Under the pieces are notes generated by a model. The model did no database searches and had not been told where the DNA came from. It saw nothing but the letters and a program-made list of their open reading frames with translations. The position numbers and the translations under genes are program-made. Below are positions 35,901 through 48,131 of a stretch of 64,000 nucleotides of DNA, in pieces. The stretch is taken from assembly GCF_000471905.2 (NCBI RefSeq), contig NW_006496932.1:1720590-1784589 (forward strand), given 5' to 3'. Source of the stretch: Amborella trichopoda (taxonomy: Eukaryota; Streptophyta; Magnoliopsida; Amborellales; Amborellaceae). The number at the start of each line of letters is the position of its first letter. Position 1 is the stretch's first letter.

Positions 35901-37050
35901 CTTTTGTTTAAGGTGGCCTCCTTATATAACCACACCCATTTATTTATTCATCTATGTATGTTTAATTGAGTACCAATCAATCCCATCTTTTTTTTTTCTT
36001 TTTTCTTTTTTTTAAATCTACCAATCAATCCCATTTTTTTTTTAAAAAATCTAAAATGGGTGAGGTTCGCATAAGATGTCAACCTAATACTATTCAAATA
36101 TGGTGCACTTCAAAACTACGCCAAAAATGCAGTTTCGGTGCCACAAAGCCTTGACACAATATTGCCCCCAATTATTAAATTTAAAGTTCCAGAGATGGTG
36201 ACGATCAAACAAATCTATAAACACTGGAAATTATTAAAAATGGATTGTCTGAATAATACTTTAGAAGATGAACTATTTTTAGTACTCAAAATTCCTTTTT
36301 TTGTTTTTTCATGGCTATGAATCTCGAGGTCAAGATCGATTGACCTTTTAAAAACAACCATTTCGGATGGGTTTTTTTTTTTTGGTGATGACACTTTGTA
36401 TAAACTTTTTCCATCAAAAGAATCTCAATAACCTAATTTAGATTAAAATAGTTCTCCACTTTGCTTATTAAAATTTACTGACATCGCCTTCCAGGTACCT
36501 ACACTATAGCATTGCTACAAGGGCATTTTAGTAACTTTTTTCGTCGATAATAAAAAAAGTTCAACCCAAAATGTATTTACACAGAGAGATCCCCTACCTT
36601 AAGGCGACGACCAAGCTCCTTGTAAAGAAGAAATCCTGAGAACTCAGCAGTACAGGACCTCTCCAGAAACTCGACAAAGATTTGGCGAAGCGGCCCCTGA
36701 ATTTTATCAGCCGCTTCCTTGAATTCCTTGTTCCGAACGAAGTGGGTCTGGTTATAATCAGTCTTGAATTCTTGCAAGAGAGCTTCGAACTCAGATTGGT
36801 TGAGGTTCTTGTTGATTTCAGTGTTGAAAAGGGTCTCCATTTCGTCGAAATCGGTGGTGTAAAACCTTGGGGCGAGCAGAGTCTCTTTGATGGCGGCTTT
36901 CCCCGATTTCTTAGTGGTTTCCTTGGCTTGGGTGGCGGCCATTTTGGGGCTGAATCTGTAGGTGGTTCTGCTAAATTTAGCAGAGGTTTTGAGAGGGGAA
37001 GTTTCAGGCTTGAAAGAGATGGGTTTCAGGAGGGCCATTTCGGCTGCCAT
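32943..37050 (-). CDS. CRD1: Mg-protoporphyrin IX monomethyl ester oxidative cyclase, diiron subunit (CRD1/CHL27)
   Basis: Exons in transcript order: 37050-36598, 35349-35285, 35167-34840, 33881-33783, 33206-32943. All are GT..AG and in frame, giving 402 residues, a normal family length. Residues 1-40 ([20 protein letters not shown]...) are Ser/Lys-rich with few acids, like a chloroplast transit peptide. Diiron-binding ExxH motifs are visible: DEARH (E168, H171) and DENRH (E249, H252). Conserved blocks include [35 protein letters not shown] and [20 protein letters not shown]. The enzyme forms the isocyclic ring of protochlorophyllide, acting at thylakoid and envelope membranes with YCF54/LCAA1 and ferredoxin. 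A G-box lies about 240 bp upstream of the start. Introns 1, 3 and 4 contain repeats, but no coding damage is seen. Confidence 0.96.
33260..33670. repeat. Degenerate minisatellite in CRD1 intron 4
   Basis: The phrase 'GCyrGAAkTTbGCAAATGrGTATGG' recurs near 33360, 33440 and 33590 with 70-150 bp spacing, and 'GGTATGG' variants occur between. Overlapping open frames on both strands (33187-33657) are by-products of the repetition, not genes. Confidence 0.5.
33710..33788 (-). repeat. 41-bp tandem duplication spanning the CRD1 exon 4 donor
   Basis: Copy 1 (33710-33747) and copy 2 (33751-33788) differ at only a few bases. Copy 2 contains the last exon-4 bases and the real donor (GAG|GTAATC on the minus strand). 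In copy 1 the same position reads GAGATAAAC, so the duplicate donor lacks GT. Confidence 0.75.
34310..34695 (+). repeat. Family A, copy 4, in CRD1 intron 3
   Basis: Nearly the same as 17960-18365 across its length, including 'ATTATAAGGTAGCAACCTTA' near the end and the near-palindrome (one base changed) at about 34567. It is antisense to CRD1. Confidence 0.65.
35540..35880 (-). repeat. Family A, copy 5, in CRD1 intron 1
   Basis: Diverged inverted copy: begins 'GAAGTTTATACAAGGTGTCAAC', contains 'TAAACCATCCATTTTCAAGA' and 'GATTTGCTCGATACACTATTTTTCAAAG'-like text in pieces, and ends 'GATTGTTTAAGGTGGAGGCC'. Confidence 0.45.
36055..36415 (+). repeat. Family A, copy 6, in CRD1 intron 1
   Basis: Diverged direct-orientation copy with 'TTAAATTTAAAGTTCCAGAG', 'CTATAAACACTGGAAATTAT', the decayed near-palindrome ATCTCGAGGTCAAGAT near 36313, and 'CACTTTGTATAAACTTTTTCC' at its end. 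With copy 5 it forms an inverted pair inside one intron. Confidence 0.45.
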
Positions 37051-37284
37051 TTTTGGAGTTGGGTTTTGGGGGAGGAAGGTTTTTGCTGATTTTTTTGGGG
37101 GTGAGGAAGTTTTAGCAGAGGATTTGGAGGAGGTTTTAGCAGAGGTTTTGGAGGCCTCTCTCTTTCTCTCTCTCTGTTTTCTTCTTTAGAGTGAGAAGGG
37201 AGTGTAAGAAGGATAGGAGGTGGAGTTTGATTGGTGGGTTGTCGTGTGATCTGATCCGTTGGGAATCCATGTCATGAGACGACA

Positions 37285-37300
37285 GACTGACACGTGGCAA
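37285..37300 (-). promoter_or_regulatory. G-box in the CRD1 promoter
   Basis: ACACGTGGC with a core CACGTG at 37291-37296, about 240 bp upstream of the CRD1 ATG. CACGTGGC is the classic light-response G-box bound by HY5 and PIF factors. A CCAAT-box (complement of GATTGG) lies about 60 bp nearer the gene. Function is inferred from sequence and position only. Confidence 0.55.
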
Positions 37301-37463
37301 TATTTTTTATGGTCTACCACTCTCTGAATTATCTTGTGGTGAAATTTATAAATTTTGGTATCTTTTTTCCATTTTAGTGTTTAAAAAATCGTCAAAATTG
37401 GATTGGACGGATTCGGATTCCAACATTAGGTCGTGAATCCGGATTGAAGAACCCCAAATCACA

Positions 37464-37792
37464 TGGTTGTTAAGACCAGATCACCAACCTAGACTACCTG
37501 GTCTCATTGGCCGGAGAGCTGACCAATGTCTTGACAAGTTTAATCTAAAACAAAAATATAGTTCGGCAAAAAACTGGTCATATCTAATATTTGACTGATT
37601 TAATCAATTGGATTATTCATTTTGACTAGTTAAACAAAATTGAAAAGCACTTTTGCTATATTTTATATTTTTAAATTTATATTCGTATTTTTTAGTATTT
37701 TTTTAAAATATAGTCCAATTAAGTCGAATTAATTTTGATTATATCAGACCTTTCACCGATTCGATGACTACTCCGATCTTGATAAGTATGCC
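37464..37792. mobile_element. MITE-like element related to 20214-20536
   Basis: Left end 'TTGTTAAGACCAGATCACC' and right end 'CCGATCTTGATAAGTATGCC' are imperfect inverted repeats. They resemble the 20214 element, with the same CCAATGACC/GACTACTCCGATC themes and an AT-rich middle. Confidence 0.45.
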
Positions 37793-37839
37793 AAAGGGAA
37801 ATTAACAAAAAAAAAAAAAATCTTTATAAATAAGGTTTG

Positions 37840-38195
37840 CATAATGTTGTAACTTCAAACAATAAATAAGACCCACCTCCAAATTTTATTATAAGATGTA
37901 ATTTTGTGGTTAAAAAATTTTAGAATTTTTTGAGAATTTTTTTTTTGTTCTCTAATTATAAAATTAAAAACTTAAAAAATAGTTCCAAGTAGATGTATAA
38001 GTATAACCGCATGAAAAACTTGAAAAATGGATGCTCCAGCTAATATGTTGTAGGATGTACTATTTTTCAGATTTGAAATATATATTTTATTTATTTCCAT
38101 ACATCTCGATATCGAGATAATCGATTAGATGGTTTTCCAACATCAAATATTTTTTTTTTTTTTCCTTTTTTTTGACATACACCTTAATTCTATAA
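37840..38195 (+). repeat. Family A, copy 7
   Basis: Contains 'CCAAATTTTATTATAAGATGT', 'AAAAACTTGAAAAATGGATG' and the near-palindrome CATCTCGATATCGAGATA at about 38103. The assembly gap starts just after its 3' end. Confidence 0.55.
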
Positions 38196-38209
38196 CTAAA
38201 AAAGAGTTC

Positions 38210-38229
38210 NNNNNNNNNNNNNNNNNNNN
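38210..38229. other. Assembly gap (20 N)
   Basis: Twenty undetermined bases. True missing length is unknown, as 20 N is a common placeholder. Confidence 1.
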
Positions 38230-38449
38230 TATATATTATTATTATTTATTTTTCCAATCTAGGTTCAACCTACCACTTCACTAAAAAAGAAAAAAAAACG
38301 TTTGAACACTAACCACCCTATATTACTATTTATTTTATTCTCACCAAATCCATATTTGTGTTGCTAATTTCTGTACACGGACATGGTGATATGAAGCCCA
38401 ATACCCTGGCTAGAATTACATACACAACCTACCTATTGTGTTACTAGTG

Positions 38450-38875
38450 TGTCGTGACTCGACCGAATAACTTGGCCTCGCCCAAGTGGCGAGCGAATTG
38501 AGTGCCCAACTCGCCCCAACCTTAAATCCCATCAAATTTTTTTAAAAAATAGAAAAAATCTAAAAAAAATAGAAATCTGTGTTCTGACCAATACCCAAGC
38601 GCAAATCTTAGAGAAAGAAAGAGAGAGAGAGAAGAGATGTTCTGAAATTTTGGTGAAAATAGGGCTAACCCATGAATCTCTCTCTCTTTCTTGTTTTCTT
38701 CTTCATTTATTTCTTTTGCATCTTCCTTGATAAAATCCCCTATCCAATCACCACCGTAGGAAAGAATCCTTCAGGGGTTAAGACAAGCGAAGCGAGTCCA
38801 CTCGGACTCGCCAAGTAACCTGGCTCGGGCCAGGGCTGGGTCCGAGTCACGAGCCGAGTTGTGAAACATTGGGTG
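38450..38875. mobile_element. TIR element with ACTCGGCGAGTC-type ends, copy 1
   Basis: The left end 'GTCGTGACTCGACCGAATAA' 'CTTGGCCTCGCC' and the right end 'CGCCAAGTAACCTGGCTCGG' '...GAGTCACGAGCCGAGT' are inverted repeats about 60-80 bp long. They enclose an AT/CT-rich middle. A related copy is at 46645-47160. Plant hAT-like MITEs often carry such ends. Confidence 0.55.
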
Positions 38876-39355
38876 ATACTTTCATTTATGGTTTTCCTTA
38901 CCGTTTATGTAATTGCAACATAACCGTGGCTTTAAATTGGGAAAATATGGCTTAAGGGGTTAAAACCTCCGAGAAAAATTATTAAAGTCAAATGGTTCGA
39001 AATTAAATTAGAGGGTTACTGTTTTTTTTAGTTTCTTTAAGAAGGTTCTTAAGTGAAATGAAAAAAAAAACAAAATTCCTCAAATTTAATTAAGATCATT
39101 TTACCCCTTTAATAACTTTCCCTTAAATGATATTTTTCCCTTTAAAATTCCCATATCCATGGGGTGCATAATGTAGCATAACTTTTTCGACAGTACACTA
39201 CTGCAATGTACCAACGTGGAAACTAGGAGCGCAACTTGCAAAGGGCCAGGACCAGACCAAGGCCTAGACACAAACAAACGCAGGCTGGCCCCTGTCATTT
39301 TTGAAAAAACCAAAAATGTACATTACATAAGTGATTTACATTGTATGCAAATTAC
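38876..39355. other. Intergenic DNA, no gene recognised
   Basis: AT-rich sequence; a 70-residue minus-strand frame at 39101-39313 has no recognisable content. Confidence 0.4.
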
Positions 39356-39359
39356 ATAA

Positions 39360-39650
39360 TTTCATCATCATCGTTAAAACCTTATCCTAATTAATTGAAA
39401 TTCGCTACATAAAACTTATTTTGCCATTTTGCTTTATCAATGGTTATACGTTCAGTAAGACCATAAGACCTCATATCTTTACTCACTAATTCCATTCATG
39501 TCCTTTTGAGCATTCTTCTTACTCTTTTAAAGTCCGCTACTTGAACAAAATCGCACATCATAACCAATGTTGTATTGGATATGTACTACACATGGACAGT
39601 CCCCTTAAATCTACTTTCCCTCATCTTATCACCTATATAAATTATACAAT
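39360..39650 (-). mobile_element. RTE-type LINE 3' region
   Basis: The plus strand shows the complement of the conserved RTE tail: 'CATCATCATCGTTAAAACCT' 'TATCCTAATTAATTGAAATTCGC', then 'TCATGTCCTTTTGAGCATTCTTC' in pieces, 'CTACTTGAACAAAATCGCAC' and 'TTTCCCTCATCTTATCACCT'. The reading frame is broken by stops. The fragment is about 290 bp. Confidence 0.6.
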
Positions 39651-41939
39651 TTATATATGTAAATTACATAAATTGTGTTACTATCTAAATTATATTATAT
39701 TATTCATAAGTAACTCGCAGGCCTTAAACTTAGGGTCTGCTAGGCCAAACAAGCCCTAAGAAGGGGCCCAATTCCAGCCCATCTCAGGTAAAACTGTTGG
39801 GCCAGTCTGGCCTGCTTGTGCCCTTATAGAGTAAGAAGGCTGATTTTCGCATTTACCCTTAAGAGTGACAGGCAACTGTTTTTACATATGGATAAGTATC
39901 CCGGTGGAACGGTGCAAAAGCACCCTTCCAATGGTTGACATTTAACAAAGCCATATCTAATGGTAAAATATTAATTTCATATTTTTATTTTAGTTTAAAT
40001 AAAATATTTATGTTGTAGGTTTATTTTTTTGTAAAGAGAACTTAAAAAAATGATTGAAAATATTTTAAATACAGCGTAGCCAAAACATCCCTAAATTTAT
40101 TTTGATCAATATTTTTTTATAATTTTTATTTAATTTTACTTAAAAAAAATGAAGCTAAAATCCGAAATTGCTATTAACATCATTTTTAATATAAAAATTT
40201 TTTTTTTTTTTAAAAAAAAGCAACATTCTTTTTTGGCCTTATGAATGAAGTTCATTCAATCTTAACCATTAAAAAGTGCATGTATACCTTTTTAAGCGCA
40301 TGTGGACCAATACCAACCCATACAAGGTTTATAATTTTTAAAGCAATTGATAGATGTTTGGAGGTAGTAAACCTTCACATGGATTTATGTGAGAAGGCTT
40401 CTCAAATAATGGTCTCATTACCGAAGGATAACGTCACAACTACTGATTGGTGTCAAAAGTTACAAATATTTCTTTGGGATTGTCTACACCATTTATTTTT
40501 TTTGTACATAGAACCACAATCATTCTCTATCAAATTGGATGGCTTGAGGCGAATTACGAAGTTCGAGATTTTTTTTTTTTTAACTTTTTATCTATTCAAT
40601 GACCCTCTTACAAGTACTCATTTTGAAATTTAAGGGATAAAAATACTTGTGACCAAAAAGATAAATGGTCTCTTTTTAAGCAATCCCTATTTCTTTTTCT
40701 CATGCTTTAGAGATCGAACCTGCATGCTTATTATAATGTTGTTTAAGGAGCAATCCATTTTTAGTTGAAAATCTCCAATGCAAGATATAACATTCTTTGT
40801 TTTCCAGTTGCTGTTTGTAGTTAACCTGTCTAAGACACTGTCATCTCTTTCACTCTCTCTGCTCAAAGATTCCAAGTGCAAGCACTTAGAGAAGTCTCGT
40901 TTGATATGATAAACTTTTAGCATTCCATTTGAAGGACCTGCAGTACACAGTTAGTTCCTGACCATCCCTTGGAAGCTTTTTCTACATTCGATATGCAGGG
41001 TTAGAATATATTGTGTAAAAAAGAGATTTCCCCTTCCCACTTTCCACAATTTGCATCTTCCAAATAAACATTATCAAATTCCAGGACTTTCAAGTTATCA
41101 GGCACAAAAGAAGAGAACAATATTCTTGAGTTTCCACCACTCCAAATCAATTGGGGAAAGCAACTTCAAAACAATAAAATTCTCTCTATAAGATTAACAA
41201 GTTTCTTAGCACACAAAATGAAAAAGCTATTCTTTTTCTGTTTATGTTTTGGGGTTTCAATTTTAAATAGCAATCCTAACCTCGCGTAGGCCCGAATATA
41301 CACTTGGCTAGGATTCATCACACATAAAAAGGTGCCCTCCGATCAATTGGGAAAGAATCACTATCTTTGTACCGCGATAGACCTCTCATTAGAAAAAGTT
41401 GTGGAACATGACCTGTTTGCAATGATACATAACTTATTAAAGACAACATCGTCAACGACGATGAAAACAACAAGAACATTAATAAAAATGGAATGACAAT
41501 AGAAACGACCAACAATAAGAGCAAAAGTATATTATGATGAAATGCATGGACTATGGAGAATCATGGCTCATTGGGGTCATGGCCATTCATGAAATTTATA
41601 GGCGGTGAGAGTGGCCCCACCGGAACAGGACGTGACCCCAAGAGAATATTGTTTTCCATGATATGGGTGAAACAGGTACATCAATCTTGTTCATTCATAT
41701 GCATAATTTCATAACTTATGGTTGACATGGATGATACGTATAAATGTGCATAGGCTCATGATTACAATGTACCTATTTTCTATATACATATTGTCTCCAC
41801 ATGCTTGCTTCCAATTTATAATGATGCATGCATCGCATCAATCAAAACCATCCTGCCCAATAGCAAGCTTTGGCAAATAAGAGCAATTCCCCACAACTTT
41901 AAGAAATGCATACACACATAGAATGAAATAGACATACCT
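39651..41939. other. Spacer downstream of the DHHC gene
   Basis: AT-rich, with homopolymer runs (40196-40220). A 130-residue plus frame at 40241-40633 matches nothing I recognise. The DHHC gene's 3' UTR probably lies here, since a donor-like AAG|GTATGT directly follows its stop codon and implies a 3' UTR intron. No other gene seen. Confidence 0.4.
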
Positions 41940-44900
41940 TTATGGCTGATGAGTGTGGATGCTATGGTCAACTTGGGATCCCATGGCATTGGAGCTGCTT
42001 CCTCCATCCATAAGAGCAGCCTCTGATTTTCTTTGGTTTTCATCAGATTCTCTTGTTTCTTCAACTTCTGGGAAAGCAAAAGGTCCATGCTTATTATCTC
42101 CAAGTTCATCCTTTTCCTTGAAAACATCATCAATACCTGTGTAGTCCAAACTATGCAATATCTCAGGGATTGGCATACCGGCCATTTCAATATCGATCTT
42201 TGCTTTTGGGCTCATCATATCTCCCCCAAAATTAGTCATTGTTGGCCCCAGTTCTGAAGAACCTTCCACTGCCCATGATCTGAAATCATTCATAGAAGGA
42301 GGGATTCTCGAAAGAAACAGTTGCTTGAAGTTCTTTAAGACACCGAGATTATATGGGTTCTCTTTTTTATCATATCGGTATCGGAAATTTTCATAGGTAG
42401 TCTGCACATTAGAAAGAAACGGTCAAAATAACATAAGAAAATAGAATATAGACCATCTCAATGTCATGCATTGACCGTGACAATGGATTGGAAGTTCAAT
42501 GAATATTACTAACATTCACTAGAACAAATGGGATGGCGAGTCCCAGTCTCAATATATGTCATGACCATGACCATGACCACATGGACTGAAAGTTCAGTGA
42601 ATTTCACTAGAATAGGCTAACAGCCAATAGTCATGTAACACCCCCTCTCCCTCCCCCGGCCCAACAACAGAAAAAAGGAACGTTTTACCCTATCTACTTT
42701 GGTCAATTGTTTGTCACTTTGGCATAAGTACGCTAAAATCAATAACAATCTTGGTTCATATTCGATCGCAATTTGAAAAAATGATTATTTGTATGTGCTT
42801 GTATAAGGAAAGGGATCTTGTACAATTTGGGAACACAATCTATCGAAACTTTTAGTTGAACTTACCTTTTAAGAGCAAATTTCCCTTCGAAATCTAGTAT
42901 GAAATTCAGGCCCAAACCATTGGTCTCATCTTTTTAGGCTTTATCAGGCAACTGGATTGTATTTCTTTGCCAAGATATAAGGATCCTTCATCGAAATGAC
43001 AAGCTTCAAAACCAGGTGGTCAATCTCTACATTTAGAGGTGTATATGGTTATTTATGTTTCTATACCTATTGGTTGCAGATGGTCTTTAGCTGGAAAGCT
43101 ATTATTGTCATTTGATTTGTTTGTATGGTCATCTAAAGCATTCAAAGATTATTGCCTCAATTATATGCATAACTAAGAAATATGCTTGAGTCAAGAAAGT
43201 AGAAAAGCTCAACTTGGAGAGAAGATAAGCTTACCTGGTTTGTGCTGATGAGGTAGAGATGAAAGACAGTGAGCCCACCAACAAACCAGACAGTTATGAA
43301 ACCATACGCTATGAGAATAACTGATGGGATCTCCTCCTTTATGATTTTCAACACCCTTCCACTATGATGCCTTTGAAGAATGTTGATCCATGAAAAGGTG
43401 AAGACGTAGATACACAGCAAAGTGGACGTGAATATGAAAAAGAAGAAGAACCGGTAGTTACGCTGCAAGTCATAATAGAGGTGGTAAGTTCCTAAGAAAC
43501 AAAGAACGTGCATATATCAAGTCCCGAAACAAAATAACTAATATAACATGCAAACAGTATATATCATAATCGTAGTGTTGCATTTCTGAATCCCATCTAA
43601 ATTTTTCAAAATTATTGACATTCTTTTACCAATTCAAGTAGATTCATGGTATGCAATTCACACTCCTCATTACTGAGCTCATGTGATACTTAATGTCCAG
43701 CTCCTTTAGATGAAATTTTTCCATCTGATATTGTGAAATGAAACCGTTACTGGACTTTCTTTTTCCATTTTATTGAACTCCCAAACACATATATAAAAAC
43801 TAAAAAAACAGCAAAGAAAACACCATAGAAAGAATTCTTCAGTGATTTCTTAGAAACTTCCCAGAGTTAGCAAACTCAGTAAAACCCAACTCCAGTATAA
43901 GATTTATGACTTACTAGTCCAATACACTGGCCAACCCACGGGCAATGGTGATCGAACTTTTGAACACAATTGTTGCATATTGAGCAATGCGAAGACCTGG
44001 GAGGGCGATAAAGCAGGCATGTATCGCAGTACTTGACCTTCACTATGATATCATTTACAATAACATCCTTTGTTCGGGGTAGTCTTAAATGTGGGGTTCT
44101 TCCGTTCACCCATTCCATTGATGGGGTAGTGGCATCAAAAGCTTCATCAGGATCAGGTGGCCTTGAATTTCGTGGAACTATACCAGGATCTCTACCAGAG
44201 GTCAGGAGAAGAAGAATCAAATCCTGTGTTATTCATGAAAAGAGAATTGCCCTTGGTCATGCCATGCTTAAGACATTTCGCCATAAATAAGCTTACACAT
44301 AGTGAACCAAAAGTTAACCTAGTTGAACAAAATAGACAGTTGGAAGTTTGGTGCAATTATAGTACAGAGGCATTTTTTTCTTGCATTAGAAATTTGGGTT
44401 TAATAGTACTAGAAACAATTGGGTATCATAGTTGATAGTGGGCTGCGACAATTAATTTCAATAAAGTGAGTACCTATGCAAAATAATGGACAGGATCTCC
44501 ATGCTAAACTGAAAGACACATCCAAAACTTGCCTGGATTTGCATCTGATTGCCACCATGTACCCAGACTCCAGATAATTATTCATATGGTTCATTCCTCT
44601 ATTCTACAAACGTTGTTGGCATATATCATTTTCCTTCCAATGTTATGGTTTTAATTATGGCATTTATGTTTATAATAAATATGCTGGATTTCTTTGTGTA
44701 CTTAAATCTCAAGCTTCAATATATTTTGTATAATTTGATGTCACCTTCCTATGTTTGAGATGGTATTAGAACCAAAGTCAACTGGAGGTTTCAAATGTCA
44801 TGCTATGTTGAAATTAGAACCACTGAGATTTTGATCTCAAATTGGAAAGAGTTTCCATGTTGAATTTGAACATTGTGTTATTGCATGTTAGTAAGACCGT

Positions 44901-47900
44901 ATCGGACTGACCTGCCTGACCAGTGGGACTAGGAAACTGGTCTAGAACATGTCTGGTCTGATCACTGAACCAGCAATTGAACCGGTCGGTTCAGACTGGT
45001 TTTGACCTGGTCAGACCATGTTTTTACCAGATTTTTTTATAACTTTTATACTTTCTTGTAATTTCCAGCCCAGTCTGACCAGTGAACCAGACGGTCCAAC
45101 TGTTTTAGACAGAACGGGTGCCCTCAGCAGTTCGTTGACCTGCTCAGTCATATGTTTGAAATAAGATGATTGATCAAGGCAAGCATCAGTTCATTTTTGT
45201 CCACCATTTAGACAACAGTTAATTTCAACTTGACAGCAACTCCAATTAAAGGAAAGCAGTTATTAGTCAAAGATGAATATCATGCTATATGACTTACATC
45301 TGATGTTTATAATTGACCACTGTCTTCATCACTTCGATGGTAAACTGATGCATGTGATGGGAATTGTTCCATATCACAAGCACATGAGCACTGGTATCAC
45401 TTCTACTGAGTTCAACTATTAATCTACCATCTAGCATCTTTATAGTCCTTGGTATATGAGGTGCCCACCTAATGCCCACTTAAATTGGAAGATAATATTG
45501 ACCATTTTTAACTATTCTCTAATGTCAAAGAATGTCTTTAGATCTTAAATATTTTTATCCTTTCACAATTTATACTATGCCTAACTGATGCAAGGATCCT
45601 ATCAATACAATGCCAACGTGGTGTCTAATATAGATTTTCAGAATTATGACTTCTTTCTATTAAAATATTTAAAGATGGATATCCCTCAAAGTTTTCTGTA
45701 ATTCTGAATGAATTCATTTTATTGAGGACATTCATCGTATGCTCCTTTTATAGGCATAGAAAAAAGAAAAATAGAAAGGACGCCAAGTTTAGATAAGAGG
45801 AGAGCACACAGGAATATTAAGTGCCATCTAGAAAAGTATGCATCACTCTTCCTAGCCCCGCAACAAATGATGGTGATATGGACAGTTCAGATGAAGGATT
45901 AAAACTTGGAATGTAATGTAACGATGTTAACACGATGACCAATGAAGCCCAACCCCAAATTGTGAAGATTAGAAGATGTAGACAACTGTTAAAGACTGGA
46001 AAAATATGAATCACAGGTAAACAACATACCAATATTGTGAGGATCACAGCCACCGCCAAAACTGGAATCCCAAGAAATTTAGAGTGCTCAATGATCTTTG
46101 TAGCCACAAGTGAGCAAAAAAGTCCTGCCGGACCTGCTATGAGGAAAGTGGAAAGAAACACCGATCCCACATCTGGACCAAATATTAGTCTACCACCACA
46201 GAAAAATCTCTGACAAGAAACAACAATCGAAGCAACCATGTCAGATTTTGTTCTATTTCATTGGCCCCAAACGAGTCATTTCATGAGGAAACTATAGCTA
46301 TTTATAATCAGAATTCAGAAGAAGTAAAGCAGAAAAAAAAACAACAGAGCTTTTATAATTATCATTCTATTCTCAACAGAGATGCAAATCAAGATTTCAA
46401 TAATATGTCCAGACTCCAGACATAAAAAATGAAAAGGGAATTTATCAAAATACACGTAATAGTTCTACTATTTAACATTTTACACATATCTTTTGATTTA
46501 ATTTCAAAATAACCATCCAAACACACATCACAGTGAGTTGGAATAGTTGAAAAAAGGTAAATTATTAAATTGTTGAAGAGTTAGGTGTATTTTGATAAAT
46601 TTCCCAAAATGAAATCAATATCTAGAAAGATACACAGTAACAGGGTCACAGAACTGCCAAGTTCACTTGGACTCAGCCGGCTGAGTTACTCGGCCTCGCC
46701 CTGCCCTGAGTTGTATGTACAACTCCGGGCACATTAAAGAAAAAAACAAGGCCCCAAAAAGTTGCAAAAAATATAGGAATGTTATATAAATTTCTTGCAT
46801 ATGATTTGGATTTTTTGGAAAATATTGGTGAATGTTTTTTTGCCACAATCCCTATTTCATATTTTCCTTCTTTACGGATTTTTTTTAAAATGACTGCAAC
46901 TATAAATCCAATTTTTTAAATCCTTTGTTCTATACTTTTTAATCTTATTTGGACTTTTTAAGGTTACTTTTGGTTTTATTTTCCTTTTATTACCTTCATT
47001 TTATTTTTTTCATATTTTATCTCTTTTTTCTATTTTTCTAGGACTTTTGACCTAGTACAGGACTCAGGCGAGTCCCCACGAACTCGCCCAAGTAAGTTGT
47101 CTTGGGCTAGGAAGCCAAGGACGGGTACCTGGCCTGAGGCGAGTTCCTCACTTTTGCAAAATGAGATCAACTTCTGAATTCTCATTTCCTGATGCAAATT
47201 TATCGACAGGCAAAAAGACTAAAGAAATACTTGAGAACTGATTTGAAAAGAGATGGTCAATGATAACATCAATAGAATTTTTTTTTTGTTTTTTTGGGTA
47301 ATTCGGTGGGGATGACAAGCCTTACCCGTTTTCTAAATCGTTAGTGGTTTTTGAAGGCATTAGGTGAAAATGGATGCTTAGACCATAACTGGGGTACAAG
47401 TAGTGCTACCACTACGACCCCAACCCCATTCTCACATCAATAGAAAGTTAAAGACACATAAATGCATTGGATCCATTAGTCTAAAACCCAAGGGCACTTA
47501 TAGATATCAATCCCAATGAGTGATCTTCAATAACATAATTCAAGAAGAAAACGTTTACATCTAGTGCATATATCTTTGGCCCTTAAACTGTGCCTCTTAA
47601 TAAGAAGACCATTCTCCTGTCTGCCATTAGGTTTAGCTTCTTAATTTCAGAACCATTAAAATCAATCCTTGAACACTAAATTTCAGCAGCAAATGATGAT
47701 GAATGAAATTGCATAAGTTTAAGCCTCTACTTCATCACCAGTCCCTCTTTCCACATGAATCAACCAAGCAGAAAAATGGTATCTTATGAGGTTTTAAATA
47801 TATGCAATTTCTAGCAAACAAGAAGCAATTCCTCAGACTTCCTCCAAATTTAGACTGGGACAATTTTGGGTTTTGATGCTCATTCCTATCACAAACTTTT

Positions 47901-48091
47901 TTTGGGATAGGTTCACCAAGAATTTACAAAATCAGCTCCGAAATATAACTCCAACCAAATATGGAACCATGATCCCATCTTCTCAACAAGATAGCATACT
48001 AACACCAATTGCCATGTTCTTCTCTCATCAAAAGTTCAATTCAGTGTTCGAATTACAAAACCAAATAGAAATGAGGCAGATAACCTAAAAT

Positions 48092-48131
<40 letters not shown>

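Noticed and set aside
40241..40633. 130-codon frame on +
   Set aside because: Reads somewhat protein-like but matches nothing I know, has no splice or promoter support, and lies in AT-rich DNA with homopolymers.
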